NCBI GenBank assembly: GCA_037576195.1
Contig: CM075103.1
Coordinates: 28,294,723-28,358,722 of the forward strand
Direction of reading: 5' to 3'
Source of the DNA: Phytoseiulus persimilis
Lineage: Eukaryota > Arthropoda > Arachnida > Mesostigmata > Phytoseiidae
Length of the DNA: 64,000 nt
A model generated the notes under the pieces. That model was not told the origin of the DNA, ran no database searches, and saw nothing but the letters and a program-made list of their open reading frames with translations. Within the stretch, counting starts at the first letter, position 1. Every line of letters begins with the position of its first letter. The position numbers were made by a program, and so were the translations under genes. Of this stretch, positions 1 through 10,348 are shown one piece after another.

Positions 1-300
1 CAAGGATACGAGGGGGTCACAGCTGTTGAATAGGAGAAACTAAGGAGCGTTGCTCTGAACTCGATATCTGCCCGGAGGAATATCGCGCTCAGTCCCAGAG
101 CCCGATGGTCCATTAGGCTAATCATCGGAAAAATTATCAGCCTCTCACTTAGCGGTCGCAGATGAGGGCGTTGTTCGCGCATGGGAGAATCACAGGGAGC
201 CGCATGGCATACCATCAGCCATTTGAAACGAAGTTTCCATGTCGAGTTCGTCCAGAGTGGTCCTCATTCTCCGTGATGAGGATATTACCCCGTTACATTC
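1..300. repeat. Diverged dispersed repeat, copy 1 (cut by window edge)
   Basis: This segment aligns by eye with 1,956-2,260 in the same orientation, at roughly 80% identity with small gaps. Shared landmarks are CCCAGAGCCCGATGGTCCAT and a stretch around GCGCATGGGAGAATCACA. The left end lies outside the window, so full length is unknown. Neither copy encodes a protein I recognise. The 1.95-kb spacing could reflect a direct terminal repeat pair, a tandem duplication or two insertions of one interspersed repeat; the sequence does not decide. Confidence 0.6.
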
Positions 301-1955
301 GTTCACTCTGAACGGCGGACTCCAGGGGCCTGAGGTGGCCAAAGCATTCATGGGATGATACCGAGCTTCTTCCATCTCCCGCAATGATATTTGACAGAAT
401 TCGTCATTTGTTTTTGTTGCTGTCCTGACGAATTCCAATCCTCTGTGGCTGGGAGGTCGACCGGAATGCGGCGACATCCAGCTCTACTGATATTATTTCT
501 CGAACGAACACTTGTTTTTTGAGGTCGGAGCTGCCGAGCTGAATCGGGATGACAGGACGACTCAACCAGTCGACGGCCAAAGGCCAACCTGGCGTGGTGT
601 TCTGTGACCTCGCCGCGAACGGCGCTTCTTCGACGTGTACCAAGCCTCGCTCCAGGGAGGATAGCTCACAGGAGCAGTCACGTTCATAACTGACGATGAA
701 ACTTTTTTTCTACGCCGCTTTATTCTTCGAACTAATGATATAATCTGTGATCTCACCGTTCTGCTTCTCACCGTACTGCCTTCGGGTCGACGATTGGCAT
801 TGAACTCCAAAACGCTCTCGAGAGCATCTGGAGCATCTTTGCCGTGCTAGTAATATTTTGTTGCAACAGTTTCCATCACCAAAAATTTGCCCTTCCAACA
901 CTGTGAGGAACACAATTCTACTTATTTCGTTACTTGAAGATTTCTTCGTCGCCTCAGGATACGCTCCGAAGGGGTCCTGGAAGACGAGACAGAGTGTTCT
1001 CACACAACATTCCTTGAACGTTATGCTTCCACTCGGATGGCTCTCCTCCGTTTCTTGTTCAGATTGCTGGGTGGCTCCCTGAAACACGAAGAGGATCGTA
1101 CTCATGAGAACGAACAATGCAGCCCATAACGAACGGCTCCGTGCACGTTCGAGAGTTCGGAATTCATCGCAGAACTGGACTTGAGCCCTCGTTACTCACC
1201 TGGAAGATGGCCCCGGTTGATTGATATCCGTGATCTCGACATCCGGAGTGCTCTCCCTTCGCTTCCGGCTGGGTCTGTCAGTTCTATCGAGACCACACCT
1301 ATCTTCAGCGGTGAAAGACATGACGATGTGGAGCTCCTTTTCCTGATTGTCTAGCACAACACACGTTTGAAGTACTATCTGACCTGGAGATCACATCTTA
1401 ATGTAGAGCCGTCGAGCTCCCCCTCGCCTCTCGCAGAATGGTATTCGAGGGGATCCAAACTCAAATTCGAGGCATAACTCTCAAACTCATGCGAGGATAC
1501 CGCTTGAGCGAATGCCACCGCGGTGGCGGGCTCCATCGATCGAATGTTATTGAACCGGATCGCACCAAAGTCTTCCGCCTCGAAACTAGCGCGTCGAACG
1601 TCGAAGAACTTGTGAGGACAATCTCCGTGTTCCGCCGGAGCATTCTGGACAATGTGGGGGAACGTTCGCTCCTAGTTGATCGATGCGTCCAGTCGCCGAA
1701 CATTTCTGCATGCGGAGAAGCCCAGATTTGGGATCAAAAACCAAAAATAGAAACTTGCACCAAGTTTTCGACGAAGAAAACTGCAAAACTCGCGTTCGCA
1801 TTTGACGGAACGCCCTCCGCCTGCTTCGCCTGATGGAAGCTGGCGCAAAGGGCTCCGAAAGGGAGCCGATCTACCGCGGAGCATTTTTTTTTCTGAATCT
1901 GCACATGACAGTACAGCTCATACTGAAGACGCGACCGAACATAGCGACGGATGAA
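300..1955. other. Unassigned DNA
   Basis: I see no recognisable gene, transposon domain or RNA. Short open frames on both strands show no family motif. The stretch separates the two copies of the diverged repeat and may be the interior of the same unidentified element. Confidence 0.4.
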
Positions 1956-2260
1956 CAAGGAACCGAGGGGGTTCCAGCTGATGAATAGGAGAAACTGTAG
2001 AACGAAGCTCTGAACTCGAGGTCTGCCCGGAGAAATATCAGCCCCAGAGCCCGATGGTCCATTAGGCTAATCATCAGAGAAATCATCAGCCTTCCTTTCA
2101 GCGGTCGCCGTTGAGAGGAAGGAGTTCGCGCATGGGAGAATCACAAACAGCAGCACGCCATACCACCAGCGATTCCAATTGCAGTTTCGATGTTGGGTAC
2201 ACAACAAGTAGTTCTGATTTTGTATAATACGGATATGACCCCGTAATATTTGATGAGTTT
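1956..2260. repeat. Diverged dispersed repeat, copy 2
   Basis: Direct-orientation partner of the segment at 1-300. Similarity is clear to about 2,180 and fades towards 2,260. A 141-residue minus-strand open frame (2,098-2,523) crosses the repeat but has no motif I recognise and is not preserved in copy 1. Confidence 0.6.
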
Positions 2261-4240
2261 GTGAAGCAGACTTCAGTGTGTTCTCCGCACTTTCCGTTCA
2301 ACGGAGAATCAGGTCTGGTCGAAGGACTTTCATCAAGTCGCGGGATAGCGCCGACACCGTACTCCTGATCTGCCTGATTTGCTGCTAAACATCGGATGTC
2401 GGGTGAGTCCTTGAGCCTTCTCGGAACGAATTCCGCTTGGTTTGGTTCTCCTTTGCGGGAGACTTCTCTGCGTCCAGCTTCACCGATGTTAGCAGCATCG
2501 TTGTCCCAACGATCCGAGATCACTGTTCTCCACCACCTCTGTATCGGCGTCGGAGCTAGAAGTTGAAGCTTCCGGAGACATCTGCGTTCCCCTGTATTGA
2601 AACAGGCTCCTCAATAGCATCTAGGAATTTTTAGAGACTCAAAACCTCAGGCCTTCTTTGGCGAACGAAAGCGTCGATCCTTAGCAGAGACGCATTTGAA
2701 GGAATGTTCGGGTCGTTATTACATGGTGTTCGCAGTGGGGCTCATCCTGAGAACTGTTGTTATAGACTACGGTATCCCCTCTGCCACATCTCCTCGAGTG
2801 CCGATGATCCCATAACGGCAGCTGTAAACGTGGGCGGGCCAGGGAGAGCTCTGTTGAATGCATTTCGTGAACCTGGGCATCACAACGGCCCAAGATCAGG
2901 AACTGCAACGAGGCGATCATGGTTCGAGTCATGGAATCCGGACAGGAGTTATATCGGGTGCCACGAGGTTCGCCTTTGGTCCCTGTCAGATTCCGTCGCC
3001 AATGACACAAACCCGAGCTTCGAAAGGTAAAATCGTGATCCAGAGAACTGAGCCCAAGCATGGCGCCAGCTGCGTGAGAACCAGGGGTGCGCGCATGACT
3101 GCGCTGCAGAGGAGATACGGGAATCGATGCCGGCGGTTCTCAGAATCAGCCCAACTGCAAACTCCATGTGATAGCAACCTTAAATCTCGAATCCGTACCC
3201 ATAACATCACTGTGAACGCGCCCCGTCTGAGGATCTGCGGTCGGTCGCTCGCCGGAGGCTCGAGGTTTCGAAGCCTCTCAAAATATATAGATGCTGATGG
3301 GGAGCGCGTTCCAATCCAAAAAACACTGATGTCCCCAGGATTTCCAGTCTCATCCTAGATCGTTCTCACACACTGTGGGGTCCACGGAGATGATTCCGAG
3401 ATCGGTTCGAGCATAATTGATCACGTCCATGGACCCAAGAGATATGATCAGATCGTTCTCGGAATCACCGCCGTGGACCCCTAGAAGTTTGTTCGGATCG
3501 ACCCCGATATCACCTCAATAGATCCCCAGAAGTTGGATCTGAGACATGAGATCTTGATGTGCAGCGCGAATAGCGAGTCGCATTCATTCGACCTGTGCCG
3601 CGATATGGAATGGTTGCAACGGCTTGACTGTCTTCGGCCGATATTTTCGGACACTCAACGAGTTGTTTACAGCCCCCAGCGTCAACATGTAACTATTCTC
3701 TCCGCGGCGGAGAAAATTGGTACAATATAGCAGAAACTTCAGCACTGGGCATAATTGTCTTATCGTTACTGCGAGTTCTCCTCAATGGGAAGAAATTGGA
3801 GCTCGGCGCGGACGTCAAAGAAATGATCATCAAACACTGCATCAAGCTTCGTTGAAATATGGAAGCCCACTACCCAGTTGAGTGAATGGTGGATCGACTT
3901 GCTCACGGTCGGGTCGAGAACCCCAGAGTTTGAGCCTGCTCTCACCGTGTTTCGAAATCAGCAGCGGGTTGAACTATAGCACAGATCTGGCAGCACCGGC
4001 TGCCGGGCGTCCTTTGGTTTTGAAGACAACCTTATCAGCCGTTGCTCTTCTGGTCATTCGGACGAAGCACTAAGTAGACATCAGGTCGAGCCATGTTTCC
4101 GGTTTGGTCTGCGGGCTCCGATCTCGGAACGACAATGATTAGGCGATGCGGGGACTTAGCGACTGAGACGCATCCAACCGCGTTCGGATTTAGCACGTGA
4201 TCGCTCCGCACTTTGTTTCGACCCTCGTCCGCCTTGGACA
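2260..4240. other. Unassigned DNA left of palindrome arm A
   Basis: No coding family is recognisable. The stretch holds an imperfect inverted repeat at 3,376-3,482 and, just after it, a degenerate copy of the short repeat seen in block D. If the palindrome continues beyond the right window edge, this DNA should have a reverse-complement partner there. Confidence 0.4.
3376..3482. repeat. Imperfect inverted repeat (hairpin)
   Basis: The left arm GGGGTCCACGG..ATTCCGAGA (3,377-3,402) pairs with the right arm TCTCGGAATCACCGCCGTGG plus CCCC (3,457-3,481), with a spacer of about 55 bases. The following bases (3,480-3,540) contain GACCCCTAGAAGTTTG and CCCCAGAAGTTGGATC, which resemble the GACCCC-AGAAGTATGGTC units of block D. 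Confidence 0.6.
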
Positions 4241-4544
4241 GAAAGAGCGACTCGATTTGGTTCGGTGCTCTGCGCAGCGCCTGGCTAACGTAAGACTCGT
4301 TGAACTTACGCCGAGTCTGTGATTTCGCAATGAATTTGAACTGAATATTGTGAAAAGCCGCTAGTTGTGGGACTTCGTTCGTGGGATCACGTTCTTCAGC
4401 GGATTCGAGGCTAGGCCTGCGCATCGCAGCGCTCTGTGCGCTCCTAGAGGATTCTTTTTGGATATGTTGTGCTGGTCCCTTACGTGCTTCCACATCGTAC
4501 TGGTCGAGCCACCTTTTGATGTGGGATTGGTTTCGACCGTACAT
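4035..4544 (-). CDS. Hypothetical 169-residue open frame crossing the arm A boundary
   Basis: The frame is open for 169 codons on the minus strand. Its first ~100 residues are repeated, nearly unchanged, in arm A' at 63,314-63,628, where the frame is cut by the 3' end of a beta LINE. The predicted protein is basic and lacks signal peptide, membrane segment or any motif I can name. The C-terminal part contains KSPHRLIIVVPRSEPADQ followed by ARPDVYLVLRPNDQ, which looks protein-like, but I cannot assign a family. It could be an exon or transposon fragment; coding status is unproven. Confidence 0.3.
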   Translation of the reverse strand: MYGRNQSHIKRWLDQYDVEARKGPAQHIQKESSRSAQSAAMRRPSLESAEERDPTNEVPQLAAFHNIQFKFIAKSQTRRKFNESYVSQALRRAPNQIESLFLSKADEGRNKVRSDHVLNPNAVGCVSVAKSPHRLIIVVPRSEPADQTGNMARPDVYLVLRPNDQKSNG

Positions 4545-4885
4545 TTATTTGTTCATATGTTCCCTTCCTTTTTAAGGCTGAGTTGTTCTGCGTTCACGAA
4601 TCATTGCACTAGATTATAGCGGGGAAATGTTTGCACCTTGCGGAGTAGCAATCGCGTGGCATTCGCCCGAAACAACGACCAGAGGGAGCTCTGACCACTC
4701 ATGATGGACGCGTGTATTGTCGCTGATTCAGCGACCGACGCCAGCTGACGATGCCGACCATCGGCATGCCCAGCCCGCTTGCCGTCTCCCATGCCCTCGC
4801 CGCCACATATTTCACGTGCTCCCCTACCATGAGAGCGCATAACCCCTCCCAAGATACTTTACATCTTCCACCAACTAGATACCTA

Positions 4886-4903
4886 CCCCCCCCCCCCCCC
4901 CCC
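4886..4903. repeat. Poly-C run of 18
   Basis: An uninterrupted run of 18 C inside arm A. The mirrored position in A' (62,967-62,984) is 12 G, one C, then 5 G. Homopolymer length and the single difference may be sequencing or assembly noise. Confidence 0.9.
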
Positions 4904-5339
4904 TACCGTTCTCGCCGTCAAAATCGCTGCCTGGTTGTCAACGAACGCTCACAGTTCAGCTCACCTCGGAAGCCACCATCGTACGCAAGATTCAATTGAG
5001 TCTAGCAATCTCTCTGGAATTGAGATACTTGTAGATGACAGGCCGAACTCAACGGTAGTCACGGGACCGTACGAGCCGAACCTCCTTTCGCAAGAAACCC
5101 AACCCAACGGGTACGCGAGCTATCCTGGGTCCCCAATTAGGAAACGTCAATCAGGATTCCGAATCCGCGACGGCCATTAAAAGCTGGACGGAGCAGGAGG
5201 CGGAACAGTTCCATGTGGTCTAGCTCCGATTTTAACGGTCGAATCATGCTTCGAACCTATCGCCAACCGACCGATCGGGGCAAACGATGTCTACATCCTT
5301 CACTCACCGGACTCGTCGAGATCCATCTGATCGTTCTGC

Positions 5340-5600
5340 GTGGCAGAGAGTATCTACGGCGGGGATGGAAGCGACAGTGAGCAACGTACGCGATGGATCC
5401 CGACAGCGCAGGTTCAGCGTTTCAAAAGACAGATCCAATCATTATCACGGGGTGCCACGCCGACGCTCAAGGAGGAGGATGCCGCAAGCGATGCCGTTGA
5501 TCTGAAATTTTTGAGGGGGGTGTATCGAGGGAATAAGGGTCTTCTTTCTCGGGCTATCGGTCCTTCTACTTTGAGAGCATCAAGAGATCACTTGAAGTGA
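5340..5600 (+). CDS. Hypothetical 86-residue open frame conserved in both arms
   Basis: This small frame, beginning MAESIYGGDGSDSEQ, is identical at protein level to the frame at 62,270-62,530 on the minus strand. Since the arms are about 99% identical at DNA level here, identity alone does not show selection. No domain is recognised. Upstream (4,935-5,180) a Ser/Pro-rich frame is also preserved in both arms with two or three changes. Reported because an exon of an unknown host gene cannot be excluded. Confidence 0.2.
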   Translation: MAESIYGGDGSDSEQRTRWIPTAQVQRFKRQIQSLSRGATPTLKEEDAASDAVDLKFLRGVYRGNKGLLSRAIGPSTLRASRDHLK

Positions 5601-6313
5601 CTGCTGTGTAGAGGAAGGTGCAAGTTATCCACGACGAAAAGATGATGGCACAGCTTTGCTGTCGCTCTTCCCACGAAGAAGTCATGGATTTCGCTCTTTG
5701 TCCATGATAACCGGAAGGGTGACAAATCGATCCCGAGATATCGCGCTCCAATGTTTACCACCGTTGAACCGATGATTCCAATAGTCTAGTCGTTTGGACA
5801 TTATCCCGAACCACCGGAGCAAGCTAGAGACTTATTTTTTTCGTTCAAATATAGCCGAAGAAGTTCTTTCTCGGCTGAAGCAGGGGTGTTGAAATCGGAG
5901 TTGCAGAAACGTTTCAGAATTCGGGTTCAACAGAGCCAGAAACTGTTTCAACTTGGACTTACGTTATTTCGCGCGGAGTTCGGAGTTGTTATTCACGGAT
6001 GACAGTGCAGCGGGAGTCAGCTCGCCCATCAAGCTATCAGCTAGAGCGTGCGGGAGTTCACCGCCTGAAATTCCGGATGACGGCTAAGACTTAGCACGAA
6101 AAGCTTAGGTCTAAAAGTTGATCGTCGGTTCGCATCTGAGGAACAAGCTAAATCATTGACACACGTCGAACTTCACCGCCAGAGGAGCCGCGATCCCTAG
6201 AACTAAATCGTCTGCTACGACTTTCCCTGGCCTCTCCGGCATAGCCTTCCACCATAGACATCACAGACCCACGATGCCTCAGATTTCGCCAGCGATTACA
6301 CTCAATGAACGGC

Positions 6314-6778
6314 TTACAATAAGATGTCTCTGTGTTTTGTAAAATCACTTCGGAAGGATAAAATGTGGTTCATGATGACAGAAGTAGCTGAATGGAACTT
6401 CGGAACCAGACATTGTCTCTCAAAAAGCTCGGGAATATTTTTTCTCGAAGTGAGAGAATCGGACTGCTCCACTCCCCCTTCGCATTCGATTCTCAATATG
6501 CTGCTCTTAGCTGTCCAACTTCGCTTCCCGTCGATTCTTGAAACTTTTCGCCTCTGATAACTCAGTGGCAATTCGGGCTTGACTGGTGTCAGCTCTTGGC
6601 CTCTGTACTCACCAAGAAGTCGACTGATAAATACCCATCGCCTGCCCTCACTCAGCAATTTACGATGAGACCAGTTCCGAATCCTTCTCTCGGGTGCTAC
6701 ATGCTCTGGCCCAAACGAGCCTGCAAGCATTAATTTCGTGCAGCAGCTACTCGGAGAAGCATACCTCAGTACTAACAC
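6314..6778 (-). CDS. Hypothetical 154-residue open frame conserved in both arms
   Basis: The longest open frame in the outer part of arm A. The copy in A' (61,083-61,556) is 157 residues and differs at only a couple of positions. The product is basic, with many Arg, Lys and Ser and no obvious signal peptide, membrane helix or metal-binding motif. I recognise no family. No tail or inverted-repeat end is visible nearby to tie it to a transposon. Confidence 0.25.
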   Translation of the reverse strand: MLVLRYASPSSCCTKLMLAGSFGPEHVAPERRIRNWSHRKLLSEGRRWVFISRLLGEYRGQELTPVKPELPLSYQRRKVSRIDGKRSWTAKSSILRIECEGGVEQSDSLTSRKNIPELFERQCLVPKFHSATSVIMNHILSFRSDFTKHRDILL

Positions 6779-7924
6779 GACCCTTATCGGTACGCACTTC
6801 GAATAACTCCCTGCAGGAGTTTAGTCGTGGGAAGAGAAAGGAGCTGCAGCGATTGACAGTACGGCAACGTTAGGGAGCCGCTCCTCAGAGCTCAATGAGG
6901 CACCCGGACGACACAGGAATTGGATCCGCCAAAATTGTTACTCGATCGGCAGTCGCCGTGTCGATCACAATCAACTGAAGGCGATTGCGGAGTTGCCCCG
7001 CGGCGAGTAGTTCCGGCTATACAGCCAAAGGCTCCAGTCCTCCTTAACTGACTGCCTTCAAGTGCGCACCTATAACCTCAATGAATTCAGGAAGGATTGC
7101 TCCGATGCTGGTGTACATATTAGGTTATCGACGGAAAACTTCACTTCTGAAAACCTCAAAATGGCCCTGGTAGCCTGTTGTAACAAATAGAACTTCTCCT
7201 ATTGCCTGCTGAATGTTTCCCAGAGGCTTCTGCATCGTATAAAAGAAACATAAATATTATTATTAGTCAAGACAAACTTCACATCTTCAATTCTTCGAAG
7301 CATAATTCGTTTGTTGTGTTCATGGTCATTTATTGATCCTCCAATGCGCTATTTACGTTTCTCCCATATTAGTTTCACCGAGTTCCCGGACCGAGTGAAT
7401 TCAGCGCATCTCTGGGGCTACTTTCTTTCCATTTTCAAGAGTCATCCTCGTTCCACTACATGTCTTCTGACCGCACTCCTCGGTCAAACCCAATCTTCCA
7501 GCAAGCTCTTCCGTCCCGTGTTGATGAGTGACGCATTTCATGATAGTGTCGCGAATGGCTTCCGTCCGCATCTTGTTCATTGTGGGTCGATTTCCTGGTT
7601 TCTTGAAAGGTGCCCTCTACTCGGGATCAACGAGATCGGACAGATATCCTTTGCCCGGATATGGTAAACGAGAAAGTATCCACGAAACCCTGAAAACCAC
7701 ACTCCGTCCGCTGCTCTGCTGCTGAGAACTCGGAAGCAACTTCCGTTAGGTATCACTTCCAGCGAGCGGAGAGTTCTGCGTAGCCCGTGGTTCACAACAT
7801 TTTACCTCCCGTGGACCCCCAAGGAAGTTGAAATCAGATCGCGCCCCGCTCCAAAGGATTTCAGGAGAAAAACCTGATCTGCAAAGATGCGAGAATGGAC
7901 CCGCAATTTTTGGTTTCAGTGGAT

Positions 7925-7997
7925 GTACAGTACAACCTAGATTATTTCACCTTGATATACAGTACAGCCCCGATAAAATCGAGGTTGTACTGCATGA
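7925..7997. repeat. Short inverted repeat CAGTACAACCT / AGGTTGTACTG
   Basis: Two 11-base arms lie about 50 bases apart with a third partial copy, ACAGTACAGCC, between them. The mirrored copy in A' lies at about 59,877-59,945. The arrangement resembles a small foldback; no function is implied. Confidence 0.55.
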
Positions 7998-8099
7998 AGA
8001 AATCAACTTTGCAAGATCTTCCGCAACAGAAAGATTCTCAGAAAGATCATCATAACACTGTGGTCACCGACGGCTTGTCAACTGAATCGGGGATCACAG

Positions 8100-8470
8100 T
8101 GAGACTTCAGTTATGAGGTCAAGAGCGTCGTCGGAGCTATGTTGGGTTGGAGCTTCCAGCTCTTCCAATCTTGTTCCTGCTGGCATAGGTAGTTCGGTTC
8201 GTTGCTCATTTTCATTCCAAGATATTTGTAGTGGCCCTGGAATCTGATCGCATTGCCTCGCACCGTCAGTTCCCCTAGCTTCCCGATCTCTCCATGTGCC
8301 GATCATCTGCATTCAGTAGTTTCGGTATCCTTGCCGTCCGCTTGGATTGTCAGATCGGAAGCAAACCTAGCTCATGGAAGTCGATTCTCCAGTTCTGCTA
8401 TATATGACGCGAACAGGATGGGCGACAATGGCCTGCACTGTCTCAGTGTCCGCGGTGTCGACGAGGAGCG
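8100..8470 (-). mobile_element. LINE reverse-transcriptase fragment in arm A
   Basis: Read on the minus strand the DNA gives a CRPLSPILFASYIAELENRL segment, matching the (Q)GCPLSPxLF motif of I-like LINE reverse transcriptases, and further on IRFQGHYKYLGMKMS, matching the YKYLGI motif after the RT core. The piece between, including the catalytic YADD/FADD, is absent. Mirrored in A' at about 59,400-59,780. Confidence 0.7.
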
Positions 8471-8499
8471 GTATCCACGCTTGACCACGACACAATTGT

Positions 8500-8950
8500 C
8501 TGTGTGTATTGGATTGAATTTATTTCGAACCTAAATATACACATAGGTTCCCTTTCATTCCAGGGATGAATTGTTCTGAATTCACAGACCATTCTTGGTT
8601 TTCGATTCCCCATCTCCTAAGGATATCCTTCGTTCTTCTCAGGTCCTTCGATGTGGTGTCGGAATGAAATCCGAGTTGGACGGCGAATTTCTACTGGGAG
8701 TATTCTCCTTCCTCGCATCCCAGAACCACTAGCTGGTGGGTTTCGGCGGCATCGCATCGGGCGCATATCGAGTCGATGCGTGTATCGCGGCTGTGTTTTC
8801 CAGTCCTGGTCTGTAGCGTTGTCTGAAATCCCCCCTCCCCTCCTCCGCTTGGAAACTTCGCTCCTGTCGGTTCTGGCAGGAACTTCAGGGTGGGTTCCCG
8901 GTAACTACGGGCGGTCAAATGGACACGGGGGTTCTGGGCCAGCCGCACCA
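8500..8950 (-). mobile_element. 3' end of a beta-like LINE in arm A
   Basis: The minus strand encodes a C-terminal Cys/His motif (ICARCDAAETHQLVVLGCEE) like the beta LINE's C-x2-C..ETDTH..C motif. The 3' untranslated region aligns with the beta 3' end at 51,484 and 63,629 (ATTTATTTCGA..TGGTTCC/GGTCCC..TTCATTCCAGGG). It is clearly diverged from beta, so it is an older or sister subfamily. Mirrored at about 58,930-59,380. Confidence 0.75.
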
Positions 8951-8959
8951 GAGGGAAAC

Positions 8960-10340
8960 GAGAGAGAAATGACCCCTACCGGCCTAACAGCTGGGGGAAA
9001 CCCAGCATAGCGAGCTCGAGCAAAGTCCCGGAGGACGATGTGAGGGACCCGCCTCCGGGGGATGGCTCCTCTATGGGAGGCCACAGGAGGAAGATCGACG
9101 ATCGGAAAAAGGGGGAGCTAGGAGGCAAGGAGACATCATTAACGACGAAGACACCTTAGACGCCGCTCGAGAAACGCAGAAGTAGGAGTTCCGAGACGAT
9201 CGATGGGAATTTTCCAAACGCAACACAGCTGGTAGCTACGATACGACACGGACTCGCCCGAGCCCTTGCAGAAGGTAGCAAAAAATCCGAGATAGCAGGA
9301 AGAGAGGACATCGAAGCCAGCTCAGCTCCGGGAAACGACCCGAATGGACTTCCAGCACCCAGGGACCTTAAACAGGAAATCCTAGAAGAAAAGCTCAGAC
9401 AAATCAAAGCAACCCAGGAGCAGCCGAAAGGCTCGTCCACATCGGAGCACCTGGAGGACACCATCGAGACGCTAGACGATGACATCGACACCATCTCGGA
9501 GAGCTCGATCTCTGGAATCCTCGGGCAAAAGAAGCCAACGTTGCCTGCGGCCGAAAAAGCCCAGGACAAGAGATCGGAGATAGATATAGGGGGGAGCATT
9601 GAGGAGGCTTCCGGGGAGTACACCGGCTCTCGGTGAACGATCAGAAGGCCACTCGATACGGAATCGAGTTCGTCGGTAGCTCCGTGATGACAACTACAGC
9701 TCGAGAGGGAAAACCTGCCACGGAGTTTCGCTACTTCAATGACAACGGGAAGCACGTCCCGTCAGATCACGGCGGAACTATTGGGCCCCTGATCGAGTAG
9801 CTCCAGGAGCAGTGCCTGATCAGAAACACTGCGACGGAGATCCAAAGGATCTCGAGGGATGTTAGGGCAGCCGTCAACCAGGCTCGAACCGGGATTATGA
9901 CACCAGTCAGATCCCACACCCGACACGTCACGGGAAGAGCTCAAGACAGGAAGGAGATCGGAAGCGCGGCGAAGAAACTCGATGAGACAGAAGCCGGAAT
10001 CGAAGAACTCGGAGCGAAAATTAGATCCCAAGGAGCAAGAAGAGGAAAACCAGGAAGAGAAGACAGAATGAAACAGGAGGAAGAAAATGCCAGTGATATC
10101 AAGGACAGGATCATGAAAGTAACATGCCTCGATAAACGCGGATACAACGAAGTCAAGGAAAATCATCGGAGCAACCTTGAAGCTCGCGGGATAGAATACC
10201 CGATCGATATCTCCATCAAGCTATGAATGATCTCAGAGATATCTAGAGGAGGGCAGAAAAGACTCGCAAACTCCATCAACGAGCAACTCGAGATGGAAAC
10301 TACGGTCAGAGGACCACCGCTATCTGCAGACGTCATGATC
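8960..10340 (+). mobile_element. R1-like LINE (gamma) ORF1 remnant
   Basis: Plus-strand frames over this stretch encode a charged, coiled-coil-rich protein. A late segment, DRIMKVTCLDKRGYNEVKE (around 10,110-10,170), parallels LSRVTCLDEVVEL in ORF1 of the R1-clade copy at about 19,990, which places this as ORF1 of a related element. The frame is broken by stops and shifts. The left copy keeps ORF1 to about 10,230 but has no endonuclease or RT after it. In the right arm ORF1 sequence up to the equivalent of about 9,745 is joined directly to pre-RT sequence at 58,147, so the two arms carry differently deleted versions. Confidence 0.65.
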
Positions 10341-10348
10341 AGGCGAAG

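Larger units (their letters stand above)
4241..9745 (+). repeat. Palindrome arm block A (left copy)
   Basis: About 5.5 kb that reappears as its reverse complement at 58,148-63,628; paired coordinates add to about 67,870-67,890 throughout, so the copies are colinear with few indels. Outer parts differ by about 1% in samples I compared; the inner 700 bases, which are LINE ORF1 sequence, differ by about 6-7%. The outer 4 kb has no recognised gene. The inner part holds a LINE RT snippet (8,100-8,470, minus), a beta-like LINE 3' end (8,500-8,950, minus) and R1-like ORF1 sequence (from about 8,960, plus). Confidence 0.9.

Noticed and set aside
2098-2523. A 141-residue minus-strand gene
   Set aside because: The frame is not preserved in the duplicate at 1-300 and has no family motif.
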